From contig NZ_CP097298.1 of NCBI RefSeq assembly GCF_023503965.1, forward strand, positions 1,691,001-1,755,000: a stretch of DNA of 64,000 nt, in the 5' to 3' direction. Positions 21,534 through 30,400 of this stretch are shown piece by piece. Every line of letters begins with the position of its first letter. The stretch's first letter is position 1. The position numbers and the translations under genes were made by a program. The notes under the pieces are model-generated. The model did not search any database. It was not told the origin of the DNA and was given only the letters and a program-made list of their open reading frames with translations. The DNA is from Brevundimonas albigilva. GTDB taxonomy: Bacteria; Pseudomonadota; Alphaproteobacteria; Caulobacterales; Caulobacteraceae.

Positions 21534-21562
21534 AAAAAAGGCCCGGCCGCAAAGGGCCGGGC
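21534..21562 (-). terminator. Rho-independent terminator on the minus strand
   Basis: Perfect 8 bp arms (GCCCGGCC at 21541-21548, GGCCGGGC at 21555-21562) enclose a 6 nt loop. They are followed on the minus strand by six T residues (plus-strand A at 21534-21539). It lies between lolA and xth, ends either the lolA message or a separate small transcript, and stands 40 bp before the xth start codon. Confidence 0.85.
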
Positions 21563-21636
21563 TCGGGAAGGTTTCGTCTCTCTCGCCGCCGGGAGGGGGA
21601 TGACATCCGTGGCGGTCGGACGGCCGCCGCCGTCCT
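21534..21636 (-). ncRNA. Candidate small RNA between lolA and xth
   Basis: On the minus strand a -35-like TTGACC (plus 21666-21671) and an ACTTTA (21642-21647) are spaced 18 bp apart. They precede a ~100 nt stretch with a perfect hairpin (GGACGG/CCGTCC, 21618-21635), a C-rich single-stranded region (CCCCCTCCC) and the terminator at 21534-21562. A C-rich loop plus a terminator is the layout of several Caulobacter sRNAs. A 3' UTR of lolA is the main alternative. No ORF of note is present. Confidence 0.4.
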
Positions 21637-21666
21637 GTGCTTAAAGTGTCACGCCGAAGAGAAAAG

Positions 21667-21686
21667 GTCAAATTGTCATATTTGAC
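21667..21686. promoter_or_regulatory. Inverted repeat GTCAAAT-N6-ATTTGAC
   Basis: A perfect 7 bp inverted repeat with 6 bp spacing lies in an unusually AT-rich 40 bp patch. It overlaps the putative -35 element of the candidate small RNA, as an operator or activator site would. The regulator is unknown. Confidence 0.45.
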
Positions 21687-21730
21687 TATTGCCTGTGATT
21701 CTCCGGACACGGACCGATAACGGCGATTCG

Positions 21731-22416
21731 TCAGTTGCGGCCCGGCCGGCGGGTCGGATCGCGCAGCTGGAACAGGCTGGAGGCTAGGCCCGAGGCCGGT
21801 TGCAGCGAGGTCAGCTGGGTGCGGGTCCGCGACCCCTGGGCGTCGGTGATGGTCCATTCGTGCAGACGCATCGGATCGCCGGCGAAGGCCAGGATGACCT
21901 GGCCGTCGTTGGGGCGGCCCGAGTCGCGCGCGGTGATGGCGAAGGCGCGGAATCCATGCGCGTCACGCGGTCGATCCGCACGCCCTGATCCAGCCGGACC
22001 TCGCGCGCCAGGAACGTCGACAGGGGGGTGCGCCCCAGCGGGACCTGCTGGAAGTTGTTCAGGCGCGGGTCGTAGCGCTTGACGTTGTAGCCGTCGGACA
22101 CGACCAGCAGGCCGGCCGGGTCGGTGTATTCGAACCGCATCTTGCCCGGCCGCTGCAGATAGAAGCGGCCCTGGCGACGCTGTCCGTTCGGGCCGGTCTC
22201 GACGAAGGTCCCCTGCGCCGAGGTCAGACCCTGCAGATAGGCCTGGGCGCGCTGCACCACCTGGCGGTCGGCCGCGGACAGGTTCGACTGGGCCTGCGCC
22301 GGCGCGGCCAAGCCGCCCAGGACGGCGGCGCCGCTCAGAAGGCCGGCGCCCAGCAGAAGCTGGCGGCGCTGGAGGTCGGCGGGGGCGGGCGCGAGGGCGC
22401 GGACGCGTGCGGTCAT
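21731..22416 (-). CDS. lolA: LolA-like outer-membrane lipoprotein carrier protein (one frameshift)
   Basis: About 228 aa after joining. An N-terminal signal (RRQLLLGAGLLSGAAVLGGLAAPAQAQ, given here as positions ~17-42) is followed by the LolA core: RAQAYLQGLTSAQGTFVET, RRQGRFYLQRPGKMRFEY, LLVVSDGYNVKRYDP and FLAREVRLDQGV. The last third (FAITARDSGRPNDGQVILAF, MRLHEWTITDAQG, ending FQLRDPTRR) lies in another frame, with one base missing at about 21948-21955. LolA ferries lipoproteins across the periplasm from LolCDE to the outer membrane. Its position directly after ftsK is a common alphaproteobacterial order. Confidence 0.88.
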
Positions 22417-22594
22417 GTCAGTCGTCTCCCGTTCGGGATGGTTGTCGATCCTGCCGTCTTGCCCGGCCGGCTTGGCGTCGGAATGACGCGAGCCTGACCA
22501 TATTCCGGCGCTCCGATGAAGCCCTGTTCATCGAAATGCTGAAGCTTGGGAAGACAGCGGGGTGGAGAACGGACCGGAGCGAGGAGGGTTGCGC

Positions 22595-22771
22595 ACGAAC
22601 TTCTCCCTCCCCGTTCCGGGGAGGGTGGCCGAGCGAAGCGAGGACGGGTGGGGGCGACCGGGCGATGCATAGCCGACATCAAGGCGTCTGAGGAATGCAG
22701 CTTCGCCTTGCCGCCCCCACCCCGTCGCTGCGCGACGACCCTCCCCCGCAGGGGAGGGAGGGCCCGGCGCC
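22595..22771. repeat. Imperfect inverted repeat in the ftsK-lolA spacer
   Basis: Left arm (GGGGAGGGTGGCCGAGCGAAGC..., about 22617-22656) and right arm (...GCTGCGCGACGACCCTCCCCC, about 22720-22748) are complementary with mismatches. CCTCCCC/GGGGAGG caps lie outside. It occupies most of the 355 bp spacer. The elements ACCCTCCCCC and GTGGGGGC are of a kind widespread in Caulobacterales genomes, and a related, not identical, element lies at 33635-33770. The rest of the spacer (22417-22594) shows nothing I can name. Confidence 0.6.
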
Positions 22772-25170
22772 TCACGCCATCGGCGGCGGGCCGGCCAGGA
22801 CGTCGCGCTTGCCGGCGTGGTTGGCGGGGCTGACCACGCCCTCCTGCTCCATCCGTTCGATCAGGGTGGCGGCGCGGTTGTAGCCGATCTGGAGGCGGCG
22901 CTGGACGTAGGAGGTCGAGGCCTTGCGGTCGCGCGTGACCACGGCGACGCCCGGTCGTAGAGGTCGTCCCCGGACCCGCCGTTCCCGCCCTCGTCGAAGC
23001 CGCCGTCCCCGTCGCCGTCCGGCTCGTCGGTGATCAGGTCCAGATAGTCGGGCTCGGCCTGGGCCTTCAGGTGCTTGCAGACGTCCTCGACCTCCTTGTC
23101 GTCGACGAAGGGGCCGTGCAGGCGGGTGATGCGGCCGCCGCCGGCCATGTAGAGCATGTCGCCCTGGCCCAGCAGCTGCTCGCCGCCCTGCTCGCCCAGG
23201 ATGGTGCGGCTGTCGATCTTGGAGGTGACCTGGAAAGATATCCGGGTCGGGAAGTTGGCCTTGATGGTGCCGGTGATGACGTCGACCGACGGGCGCTGGG
23301 TGGCCATGATCAGGTGGATGCCGGCGGCGCGCGCCATCTGGGCCAGGCGCTGGACGGCGCCTTCCACGTCCTTGCCGGCGACCAGCATCAGATCGGCCAT
23401 CTCGTCCATGACCACGACCAGATAGGGCATGGGCTCGGGGCGGATCTTCTCGGACTCATAGACCGGCCGGCCCTGGTCGTCGAAGCCGGTCTGGACGGTG
23501 CGTTCGAAATGCTCGCCCTTGGCCTGGGCCTCGCGGGCGCGCTCGTTGTAGCTGGCGACGTTGCGCACCCCCAGCTTGGACATGCGGCGATAGCGGTCCT
23601 CCATCTCGCGCACCGTCCATTTCAGCGCGACGACGGCCTTCTTCGGATCGGTGACGACGGGCGCCAGCAGGTGCGGGATGCCGTCATAGACCGACAACTC
23701 CAGCATCTTGGGGTCGATCATGATGAAGCGGCATTCGGCCGGGCTGTGGCGATACAGGATCGACAGGATCATGGCGTTGACCCCCACCGACTTGCCCGAG
23801 CCGGTGGTGCCCGCGATCAGCAGGTGCGGCATCCGCGCCAGGTCGGCGACATAGGGCTCGCCGCCGATGGTCTCGCCCAGGGCCAGGGGCAGCAGGTGGC
23901 CCTTCTTGTCGTATTCGGCGCTGGCCAGGAGGTCGCGCAGATAGACGGTCTCGCGCTTGGCGTTGGGCAGTTCGATGCCGATGGCGTTGCGCCCCTGGAC
24001 CACCGAGATGCGACAGGCGCGGGCGGACATGGAGCGGGCGATGTCGTCCGCCAGGGCCACGACGCGGCCGTGCTTGACGCCCGGCGCCGGGACCAGTTCG
24101 TACAGGGTGACGACGGGGCCGGGGCGGATCTGGTCGATCACGCCGCGCACGCCGAACTCCTGCAGCACGCCCTCCAGCATCTTGGCGTTCTGCTTCAGCG
24201 ATTCCTCGTCGACCGAGGCGACGCGCTGGCTGGGCTTGGTCAGGATGCCCAGCGGCGGCAGGTCGAAGGCGCCTTCGGGGCGCACGAAGTCGAAGGCCTG
24301 CTGGTCGACGTCCACGTCCTTGCGGGCCTTGGGCGCCTTGACGGCGGCGACACGGGGCTCTTCGGGCCGGCCCGAGGCGCGCGGCGGCGGCGGCGAGGCG
24401 GGCTCATCTTCCCACGGCGGCAGGTCGTCATAGGCGGTCTGCGGGCCCTCGTCCGAAGCGGGCGCGTCTTCGGGCGGCGCGGCGACCCGCGGCTCGGGTT
24501 TCGGACGGGCCGCCTTGGCGCGCGGGGCCTTGGCGGGGGCGGCGCGGCGGGGGCGCGCAGCGAACGCCCCCAGTTCAGGGCGTCGAGAAAGTCGGCGGCC
24601 CTCAGGCCGATGGCGAAACCGGTCGCCCACAGCCCCCGGCCAGAAAGACCAGGCCGGCGATGATCCGGGCGCCCGGAATTCTCAGGGCCCCCAGTCCCTG
24701 CGCCGCCAGACCGGTCACGGCGTCGCCCCACAGACCGCCCAGCCCCGCCGCCAGCGGCCAGGCCGCCGGCGCGGCCAGGGCCGCCAGGGCCGCCGACAGC
24801 AGCAGCACCCCGCCGGTCGCGGCCAGCGCCTTCAGCGGCGTCGGCTTTAACCGCTGCTGGAGCACATCGCCGATCGCCCGGGCCAGGCCGAAGGCGACCA
24901 GCAGCAGGGCGGCGGGCCAGGCCGCCAGCCCCAGCGACTGCATGAAAGGTCGGCGAACAGCGCGCCGTTCGCGCCCAGCCAGTTGGTGGTCGGCAGGCTG
25001 GAGGCCGCGTTCAGGCTGGCGTCCGCCGGGTTCCAGGACACCAGGGCGACCAGCAGCAGGGTCGCCAGCAAGGCCTGCAGCACGCCCCGGAACCGCACCA
25101 CGAACGGCGCGTCCCACAGGATGCGGGCGCTGATCCAGGCCTGGCGGCCGACGGCGAGAGCGGTGGACAT
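22772..25170 (-). CDS. ftsK: DNA translocase FtsK (four base losses)
   Basis: About 800 aa when joined. The N-terminus holds about four membrane helices (e.g. [31 protein letters not shown]), followed by a proline/alanine-rich linker. The motor has [19 protein letters not shown] (Walker A), [13 protein letters not shown] (Walker B), [13 protein letters not shown] and [15 protein letters not shown]. The gamma winged helix is [27 protein letters not shown]-like, in the last frame. Missing bases are placed at about 22950-22952, 24560-24580, 24633-24637 and 24945-24947. FtsK anchors at the septum and pumps DNA toward dif. Being essential in Caulobacter, it is very unlikely to be truly broken. Confidence 0.94.
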
Positions 25171-25289
25171 GGGAAGGGCGGACCCTGGCGGCGAAGGACG
25201 GTCCCGCCCTTGTCGCACCGACAGGGTTAAGGGGCTGTTTACCAGCGAAGCCGTGGACAAGCGCCGGGCTCCATGAGAGGTTGCCGATC

Positions 25290-25784
25290 ATGAAACCCTG
25301 GGTGTCGATCCTGCTGCTCGCCTTCCTGGCTGGCTGCACTTCCCAGACGGACCGCGCGCCGCCCCGGCCGCTGTTCGATCTGGGCGGGGTTCCCCACGAA
25401 TGGGCGCTGGCGCACGGGAAGGTCGGCGGGCTTATCCTTTCAGGACTGGACGGAACGGGACGGGGCACGCCCGTCTTGGTCATGACCTGCGACGACAGCA
25501 CCCGCGGGGGCCTCCAGGTCCGATTCCCGGAAGCGACTGCAGGACCCATGCGCCTTCAAGCCGGCGACAAGACCTTCCAGGTCGAGGCGAGGCAAAAGGA
25601 TGACCTGTGGGCTGTTCAAGGCGAGGGGCGCTTCCCCGCAGGATGGTTCGAGGCGTTGGCCGCCGCTGACACGCTGCGCATATCCTATGGAACGCGAGCG
25701 CTCGCCGTGCCCGCGCCGGGCGCGCCGTCCGTAGAACATTACGCGCGCTATTGCGATCTATTGACCGCCGGCAGGCCTGCCTGA
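25290..25784 (+). CDS. Hypothetical lipoprotein, 164 aa
   Basis: The N-terminus MKPWVSILLLAFLAGCTSQ is a short lipoprotein signal with lipobox LAGC, so the mature protein should start at Cys16. The body (~145 aa) has strands such as PVLVMTCDDSTRGGLQVRFPE and LRISYGTRALAVPAPG but no motif I recognise. It resembles small beta-rich lipoproteins of unknown role. The ATG at 25290 is preferred over the upstream in-frame TTG because it begins the signal peptide. It lies divergently from ftsK across a 119 bp gap. Local GC is somewhat lower than in neighbouring genes. Confidence 0.7.
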   Translation: MKPWVSILLLAFLAGCTSQTDRAPPRPLFDLGGVPHEWALAHGKVGGLILSGLDGTGRGTPVLVMTCDDSTRGGLQVRFPEATAGPMRLQAGDKTFQVEARQKDDLWAVQGEGRFPAGWFEALAAADTLRISYGTRALAVPAPGAPSVEHYARYCDLLTAGRPA

Positions 25785-25833
25785 ATCGATCCGGGCTCTG
25801 GACGCCGCGCCGCTCCGGCGCGACAAGCCCTTC

Positions 25834-27087
25834 ATGGCCGACATCGAACGCTACGACATCGTCATCGCCGGCGCGGGGCTGACCGGGGCGGCGTTCGCCC
25901 TGGCGGCGGCGCAGGCCGGTCTCAGGGTCGTGATGGTCGACCCCCAGCCGTTCGACGCCCAGCTGGCGCCGACCTTCGACGGGCGGTCGACGGCGATCGC
26001 CTTTTCCACCTTCCGCATGCTGGACGCGCTGGGCCTGGGCGAGGCCCTGCGGCCGCACGCCTGCCGCATGGATCATATCCTGGTGACGGACGGGCGCCGG
26101 CCGGGGGCGGCCAGCCGCGCCGCCTCGCCGGCCTTCCTGCGCTTCGACGCCGAGGAGATCGGCGGCCGCACCGGCGGCGAGCCGCTGGGCTACATGGTCG
26201 AGAACCGCCGCATCCGCGCGGCCCTGGCCGAGGCGGTGACGCGCGCGGGGATCGAGGTGCGGGCGCCGGCCTCGGTCGCGGCGGTGGAGGTCGATCCGGG
26301 CAAGGCGACGGTCATGCTGGCGGACGGATCACGCCTGGTCGCGCCGCTGGTGGTCGGGGCCGAGGGGCGCGGCTCCACCGTGCGCAGAGCCGCCGGCATC
26401 GACACCGTCGGCTGGGGCTATGGCCAGAGCGGCGTGGTGGCGACCGTGAAGCTGGGCCGCGACCACGGCGACGTCGCCCACGAATATTTCCTGCCCGGCG
26501 GCCCCTTCGCCATCCTGCCGCTGACCGAGCAACGCGCCAGCCTGGTGTGGACCGAGACGACGCGCCGGGGCGAGGCGCTGCGCGACGCCTCGGACGCCGC
26601 CTTCCACGCCCATCTGATGCGCCGGTTCGGCGAATTCCTGGACGGGGCGACGGTGGAGGGGCCGCGCTTCGTCTATCCGCTGTCGCTCAGCCTGGCCGAG
26701 CGCCTGACCGCGCCGCGCATCGCCCTGATCGGCGACGCGGCGCATGGCGTGCATCCGGTGGCGGGCCAGGGGCTGAACATGGGGCTGAAGGACGCCGCCG
26801 CCCTGGCCGAGGTGCTGGCCGAGGCCGCGCGCCTGGGCGAGGACATCGGCGCCGAGACGGTGCTGGAACGCTACGCCCGCTGGCGGCGGTTCGACAATGC
26901 GGCGCTGGCGGCCGGCTTCGACGCCTTCGTGCGGCTGTTCTCCAACGACATCGCGCCGGTGCGGCTGGCGCGCGACATCGGCCTGGCGGCGGTCAACCGC
27001 ATCGGCCCCCTGCGCCGCGCCTTCATGCACGAGGCCGGCGGCGCGACGGGCGACCTGCCCCGCCTGCTGCGCGGCGAAGCCGTCTGA
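25834..27087 (+). CDS. UbiH/UbiF/COQ6 family FAD-dependent ubiquinone hydroxylase
   Basis: The 417 aa protein is a flavoprotein monooxygenase. It has the dinucleotide motif DIVIAGAGLTGAAFALAAA (residues ~8-26), the family block DGRSTAIAFSTFRML, VVGAEGRGSTVRRAAG and the second FAD motif ALIGDAAHGVHPVAGQGLNMGLKDAAALAEVL. This pattern fits ring hydroxylases of ubiquinone biosynthesis, but the hydroxylated position (C1, C5 or C6) cannot be told from sequence alone, so no symbol is given. It is cytosolic or peripheral to the inner membrane. The reading frame is unbroken and it converges on cenR. Confidence 0.9.
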   Translation: MADIERYDIVIAGAGLTGAAFALAAAQAGLRVVMVDPQPFDAQLAPTFDGRSTAIAFSTFRMLDALGLGEALRPHACRMDHILVTDGRRPGAASRAASPAFLRFDAEEIGGRTGGEPLGYMVENRRIRAALAEAVTRAGIEVRAPASVAAVEVDPGKATVMLADGSRLVAPLVVGAEGRGSTVRRAAGIDTVGWGYGQSGVVATVKLGRDHGDVAHEYFLPGGPFAILPLTEQRASLVWTETTRRGEALRDASDAAFHAHLMRRFGEFLDGATVEGPRFVYPLSLSLAERLTAPRIALIGDAAHGVHPVAGQGLNMGLKDAAALAEVLAEAARLGEDIGAETVLERYARWRRFDNAALAAGFDAFVRLFSNDIAPVRLARDIGLAAVNRIGPLRRAFMHEAGGATGDLPRLLRGEAV

Positions 27088-27774
27088 TCAGGGCTGGAGC
27101 CGGTAGCCGCCCGCGTCGGTCAGCAGCAGGCGGGCCTGGCCCGGCTCGGGCTCGATCTTCTGGCGCAGGCGATAGATGTGGGTTTCCAGGGTGTGGGTGG
27201 TGACCCCGGCGTTATAGCCCCAGACCTCCGTCAGCAGCTCCTCGCGCGACACCGGCTTGGCCCCGGCGCGATAGAGGTACTTCAGGATGTTGGTTTCTTT
27301 CTCCGTCAGCCGGATCTTCTTGCCCTTGGCGTCCATCAGCACCTTGGCGGCGGGCCGGAACTCGTACGGGCCGATGGAGAAGACCGCGTCCTCGGACTGT
27401 TCGTGGCTGCGCAGGTGGGCGCGGATGCGGGCCAGCAGGACGGCGAAGCGGAAGGGCTTGGTGACATAGTCGTTGGCCCCGGCGTCCAGGCCCAGGATGG
27501 CGTCGGCGTCGGCCGACTGGGCCGTCAGCATGATGATCGGGGTCGAGACCCCGTCCTTGCGCAGCAGGCGGCAGGCCTCGCGGCCGTCCATGTCGGGCAG
27601 GTCGACGTCCAGCAGGATCAGGTCGGCGCGGATCTCGCGGCCCATGCGCACGCCGTCGGTCGCGGTCGAGGCCTGCTGGGTCTTGAACTCCTCGTGCAGG
27701 TTCAGCTGCTCGGCCAACGCCTCGCGCAGGTCGTCGTCGTCGTCGATGATCAGGATGGTCTTGGGCGTGGGCAT
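27088..27774 (-). CDS. cenR: OmpR-family response regulator, CenR orthologue by context
   Basis: The 228 aa protein has a receiver domain with the acidic pocket IIDDDDD (residues 9-15), phospho-acceptor Asp56 in LLDVDLPDMDG, MLTAQSADAD and YVTKPF lysine. A winged-helix DNA-binding domain follows (KKIRLTEKETNILKYLYRAG, TLETHIYRLRQKIE). In C. crescentus the essential envelope regulator cenR is followed by yggS, thiE and ntrZ toward leuS and parAB, the same order as here, so orthology is likely though sequence identity was not computed. No kinase gene is adjacent; CenK is also unlinked in Caulobacter. Confidence 0.85.
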   Translation of the reverse strand: MPTPKTILIIDDDDDLREALAEQLNLHEEFKTQQASTATDGVRMGREIRADLILLDVDLPDMDGREACRLLRKDGVSTPIIMLTAQSADADAILGLDAGANDYVTKPFRFAVLLARIRAHLRSHEQSEDAVFSIGPYEFRPAAKVLMDAKGKKIRLTEKETNILKYLYRAGAKPVSREELLTEVWGYNAGVTTHTLETHIYRLRQKIEPEPGQARLLLTDAGGYRLQP

Positions 27775-27837
27775 GGATCAGACAATGGCGAGGCTTGGCC
27801 CCCGCGCCAAGGCTTGGGGGCGTGAATTCACGTCGGG

Positions 27838-28554
27838 TTACGGCCTAGAGGCCTCTTCGGGGCGATTACGTTCCCCGAACAGCGCGGTTCCGACCCGCAC
27901 ATGGGTCGCGCCGCGCCGGATCGCCGTCTCGTAGTCGCCGCTCATTCCCATCGACAGGACGCCCAGCCCGTTGCGGTCCGCGATGCGGGCCAGCAGGGCG
28001 AAATGCGGCTCTGGATCCTGGTCGGCGGGCGGAATGCACATCAGCCCCTCGATCGTCAGGCCGTAGGTCCGCCGCGCCTGGCCGATCAGGGCGTCGGCCG
28101 CGTCGGGCGGGACGCCGGCCTTTTGCGGCTCGGCGCCGGTGTTGACCTGGACCAGCAGGCGCGGCGTCCGGCCCAGCTTGCCGGACGCCTCGGCCAGGGC
28201 GCGCGCCATCTTCTCCCGATCCAGCGTCTCGATCACGTCGAACAGGGCGACCGCGTCCGGCGCCTTGTTGGTCTGCAGCGGGCCGATCAGCCGCAGCTCC
28301 AGATCCGGCAGCCCCGGCCGCCGGTCGCTCCAGCGCTCCTGCGCCTCCTGCACGCGGTTTTCGCCGAAGACGCGCTGACCCGTCGCCAGGGCCGCGTCGA
28401 TCGCCTCGGGCGGCTGGGTCTTGGACACGGCCGTCAGGGTCGCGGCGTCGGGATCGCGCCCGGCCTCGCGGCAGGCCTGGACGATGCGGCCGCGCACCCG
28501 GGCGAACCGGTCGGCGATGGACGCGGACGACGAAGCGGGGGAAGAAGCGGTCAT
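27838..28554 (-). CDS. yggS: YggS family pyridoxal phosphate homeostasis protein
   Basis: The 238 aa protein is a COG0325-type PLP-binding TIM barrel. It has LTAVSKTQPPEAIDAAL with the PLP lysine, RVFGENRVQEAQERW, LRLIGPLQTNKAP, LLVQVNTGAEPQKAGV, GLMCIPP and the C-terminal LSMGMSGDYETAIRRGATHVRVGTALFG phosphate-binding segment. It buffers free PLP and affects amino-acid homeostasis; no catalysis is known. Its start codon overlaps that of the divergent thiE gene by two bases. The ~10 serine- and alanine-rich residues at the N-terminus are not part of the fold. Confidence 0.93.
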   Translation of the reverse strand: MTASSPASSSASIADRFARVRGRIVQACREAGRDPDAATLTAVSKTQPPEAIDAALATGQRVFGENRVQEAQERWSDRRPGLPDLELRLIGPLQTNKAPDAVALFDVIETLDREKMARALAEASGKLGRTPRLLVQVNTGAEPQKAGVPPDAADALIGQARRTYGLTIEGLMCIPPADQDPEPHFALLARIADRNGLGVLSMGMSGDYETAIRRGATHVRVGTALFGERNRPEEASRP

Positions 28555-29190
28555 GACCCTGCCGGACGGCTATAGCGATGAGGCGCGCGCGCTGTGGGAC
28601 GCCGCGACGGCTCTAAACCGCCAGGCGGGCGCTGTCAGCCTGCCGCCGCTGCTGTTCTTCACCGACCCGGAGCGCACCCCCGTCCCTGGGAGACGGCGGC
28701 CCGCCTGCCCGCCGGGGCCGGCGTGGTCTATCGCGCGTTCGGCCGCGCGGACGCCGCGACGACCGGCCGCCGCCTGCGCGAGGCGACGCGACAGGCCGGG
28801 GTCCGGCTGCTGGTCGGCCTGGACATGGCCCTGGCCGAGGCGGTCCAGGCCGACGGCCTGCATCTGCCCGAACGGGCGGCGGGCCAGGCGCAGGCGATAC
28901 ACGCCGCCCGCCCCGACTGGCTGCTGACGGCCGCCTGGCACGGGGGTCCCGTCGAGTGCGCGGGGCTGGACGCCCTGGTGCTGTCGCCGGTCTTTTCCGC
29001 CGGCGGAGCGTCGGCCGCTCGGCCGGCGCTGGGCGTAGAGGGGTTTCGAGACCGGGCCGAGGCGGCCGGTCCGCCTGTCTATGCGCTGGGCGGGATCAGG
29101 GCCGGCGACGTCGGCGCGCTGGCCGGGTCCGGCGCCTGCGGCCTGGCGGCGGTGTCGGCGATCCAGGCGGCTTTTCAGGCCTTCGCCTGA
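28553..29190 (+). CDS. thiE: Thiamine phosphate synthase family protein ThiE (one frameshift)
   Basis: About 212 aa after joining at the C run 28677-28681, which is one base short. Segments include LPPLLFFTDPERTP (start of the barrel), GVVYRAFG, VRLLVGLDMALAEAVQADGLHLPE (the family motif around the conserved G-x-HLP), LDALVLSPVFSAGGASA and the phosphate-binding PVYALGGIRAGDV. These fit the thiamine-phosphate synthase/TenI superfamily. Because TenI aromatase and ThiE share this fold, the synthase call is likely but not certain. A shared context with cenR and yggS supports orthology with the Caulobacter gene. Confidence 0.8.
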
Positions 29191-29573
29191 TCAGAATTTG
29201 AAGATGGTTTCCAGGCGAACGCGCGGCTGGGCGCGGCCGTTGGTCTCGGGCGCGCGGGCCGGATCGGCCTCGGGCGAGGCCACGGCGGCGGCGGCGCCGA
29301 CGCGCAGGCGGTCGTTCAGGCGATAATAGGCCCCGGCCTCGACGTCGCCCCAGTCGGTCTCGCGGCCGACGGGCTGGTTCAGGTTGAAGTCCAGGCCCCA
29401 GCGGCCGTTGTCGTTCAGACGCAGGCCGCGACGCTGCTGGGCGGGAGCGGCGCGCTGGCCTGCTGGGCCTCGGTCAGGGACACCGAGGGCGTGCGCGACT
29501 GAGCCGCGGCCGAACCGGCGGCGGCCGTGACCGAAATCACGGCGGCGACAGCGATGAAAGCGCCAAGACGCAT
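29191..29573 (-). CDS. ntrZ: NtrZ family periplasmic regulatory protein (one frameshift)
   Basis: About 127 aa after joining, with one base missing at about 29445-29465. The signal peptide MRLGAFIAVAAVISVTAAA...AAAQ is followed by a short linker. A beta-rich domain (RWGLDFNLNQPVGRETDWGDVEAGAYYRL in part) ends in the distinctive VRLETIFKF. This length, export signal and C-terminal end match the NtrZ family, proposed in Caulobacter to restrain the NtrY histidine kinase from the periplasm. The locus, three genes from cenR, fits too. The family role is from recall and the interaction is not visible in sequence. Confidence 0.75.
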
Positions 29574-29917
29574 TTCCAACCCTTCAGGCGCGCCTGACGA
29601 CGCGCCGACAAACCTGAACCGGCCTTATGCGACCGTGAACCTCGCGATTAGACATCGGAGGCCCGCCCGGTCAACGCAACGTCGTCCGCATAACCCGGTT
29701 CCCCGTCATTGTTGCGGTGCGATGTGGCGCGAGCGTCACGGGAATCGGACCATCACGGGGCCTTTCCCTCTCGGTCCCGTGCCGGCGGGGCGGACGCGGC
29801 GCGCGCTTCGCCTTGTCATCGCCCCTTTTCACCGTGTTATAGAGCCCTGCTCCTGCGCGGAGCCGCGCGCGTGCGGGCCAGGCCCCCACGATCCCAATGG
29901 TTACGGAGACTTCCTTG
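29574..29917. promoter_or_regulatory. Divergent intergenic region ntrZ / DUF3576 gene
   Basis: This 344 bp gap contains a plausible sigma-70-type promoter for the rightward gene: TTGTCA (29813-29818), 18 bp spacer, TTATAG (29837-29842). A GGAG ribosome-binding site lies at 29905-29908, 9 bp before the ATG at 29918. On the minus strand a GGGTTGGAA stretch precedes the ntrZ ATG. The remaining ~200 bp has no ORF or repeat I can support. Confidence 0.4.
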
Positions 29918-30373
29918 ATGCGCCTCAACACGGCCCTGGTTCGCGGCGTCGCCGTCGTCCTCCTGTCGGGCGTGGCCCTGTCGGCCTGCTCCAGCATCCC
30001 CTTCGTCGGCGGCGGCGACCGCAAGACCCAGCGCGTCGACGTCCAGCAGGGCATCGGGGTCAACGGCTATCTGTGGCGCGCCTCGCTGGACACGCTCAGC
30101 TTCATGCCGCTGGCCAACGCCGATCCGTGGGGCGGCGTCATCAACTATGACTGGTACATCAACCCCCAGACGCCGAACGAGCGCTTCAAGGCGACCGTCT
30201 TCATCCTGGACACCCGTCTGCGCGCCGACGCCCTGAACGTGACGGTGACCAAGGAGATCAAGGGCGCCGACGGCCAGTGGACCGGGGCGCCGGTCGCGGC
30301 CCAGACCGAGGCGGACCTGGAAAACGCCATCCTGACCCGCGCGCGCCAGTTGAACCTGGCCAACGCCGGCTGA
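29918..30373 (+). CDS. DUF3576 domain-containing lipoprotein
   Basis: The 151 aa protein starts with a lipoprotein signal (MRLNTALVRGVAVVLLSGVA, lipobox LSAC). The DUF3576 body follows: GIGVNGYLWRASLDTLSFMPLANADPWGGVI, YDWYINPQTPNERFKATVFILD, LNVTVTKE and a terminal LENAILTRARQLNL. The family is alphaproteobacterial, sits next to leuS, and is of unknown function, probably outer-membrane related. The ATG at 29918 is chosen over 29897 because GGAG stands at the right distance and because the signal peptide starts there. Confidence 0.9.
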   Translation: MRLNTALVRGVAVVLLSGVALSACSSIPFVGGGDRKTQRVDVQQGIGVNGYLWRASLDTLSFMPLANADPWGGVINYDWYINPQTPNERFKATVFILDTRLRADALNVTVTKEIKGADGQWTGAPVAAQTEADLENAILTRARQLNLANAG

Positions 30374-30400
30374 CGCCCGGCTCGGCCTTTCCTTTGGCGC

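Noticed and set aside
22772-25170. ftsK as a pseudogene or a programmed-frameshift gene
   Set aside because: Four independent missing bases in homopolymer or short-run contexts, in an essential gene and in a window with the same error in many others, point to consensus errors. No slippery heptamer plus stimulatory structure is seen.
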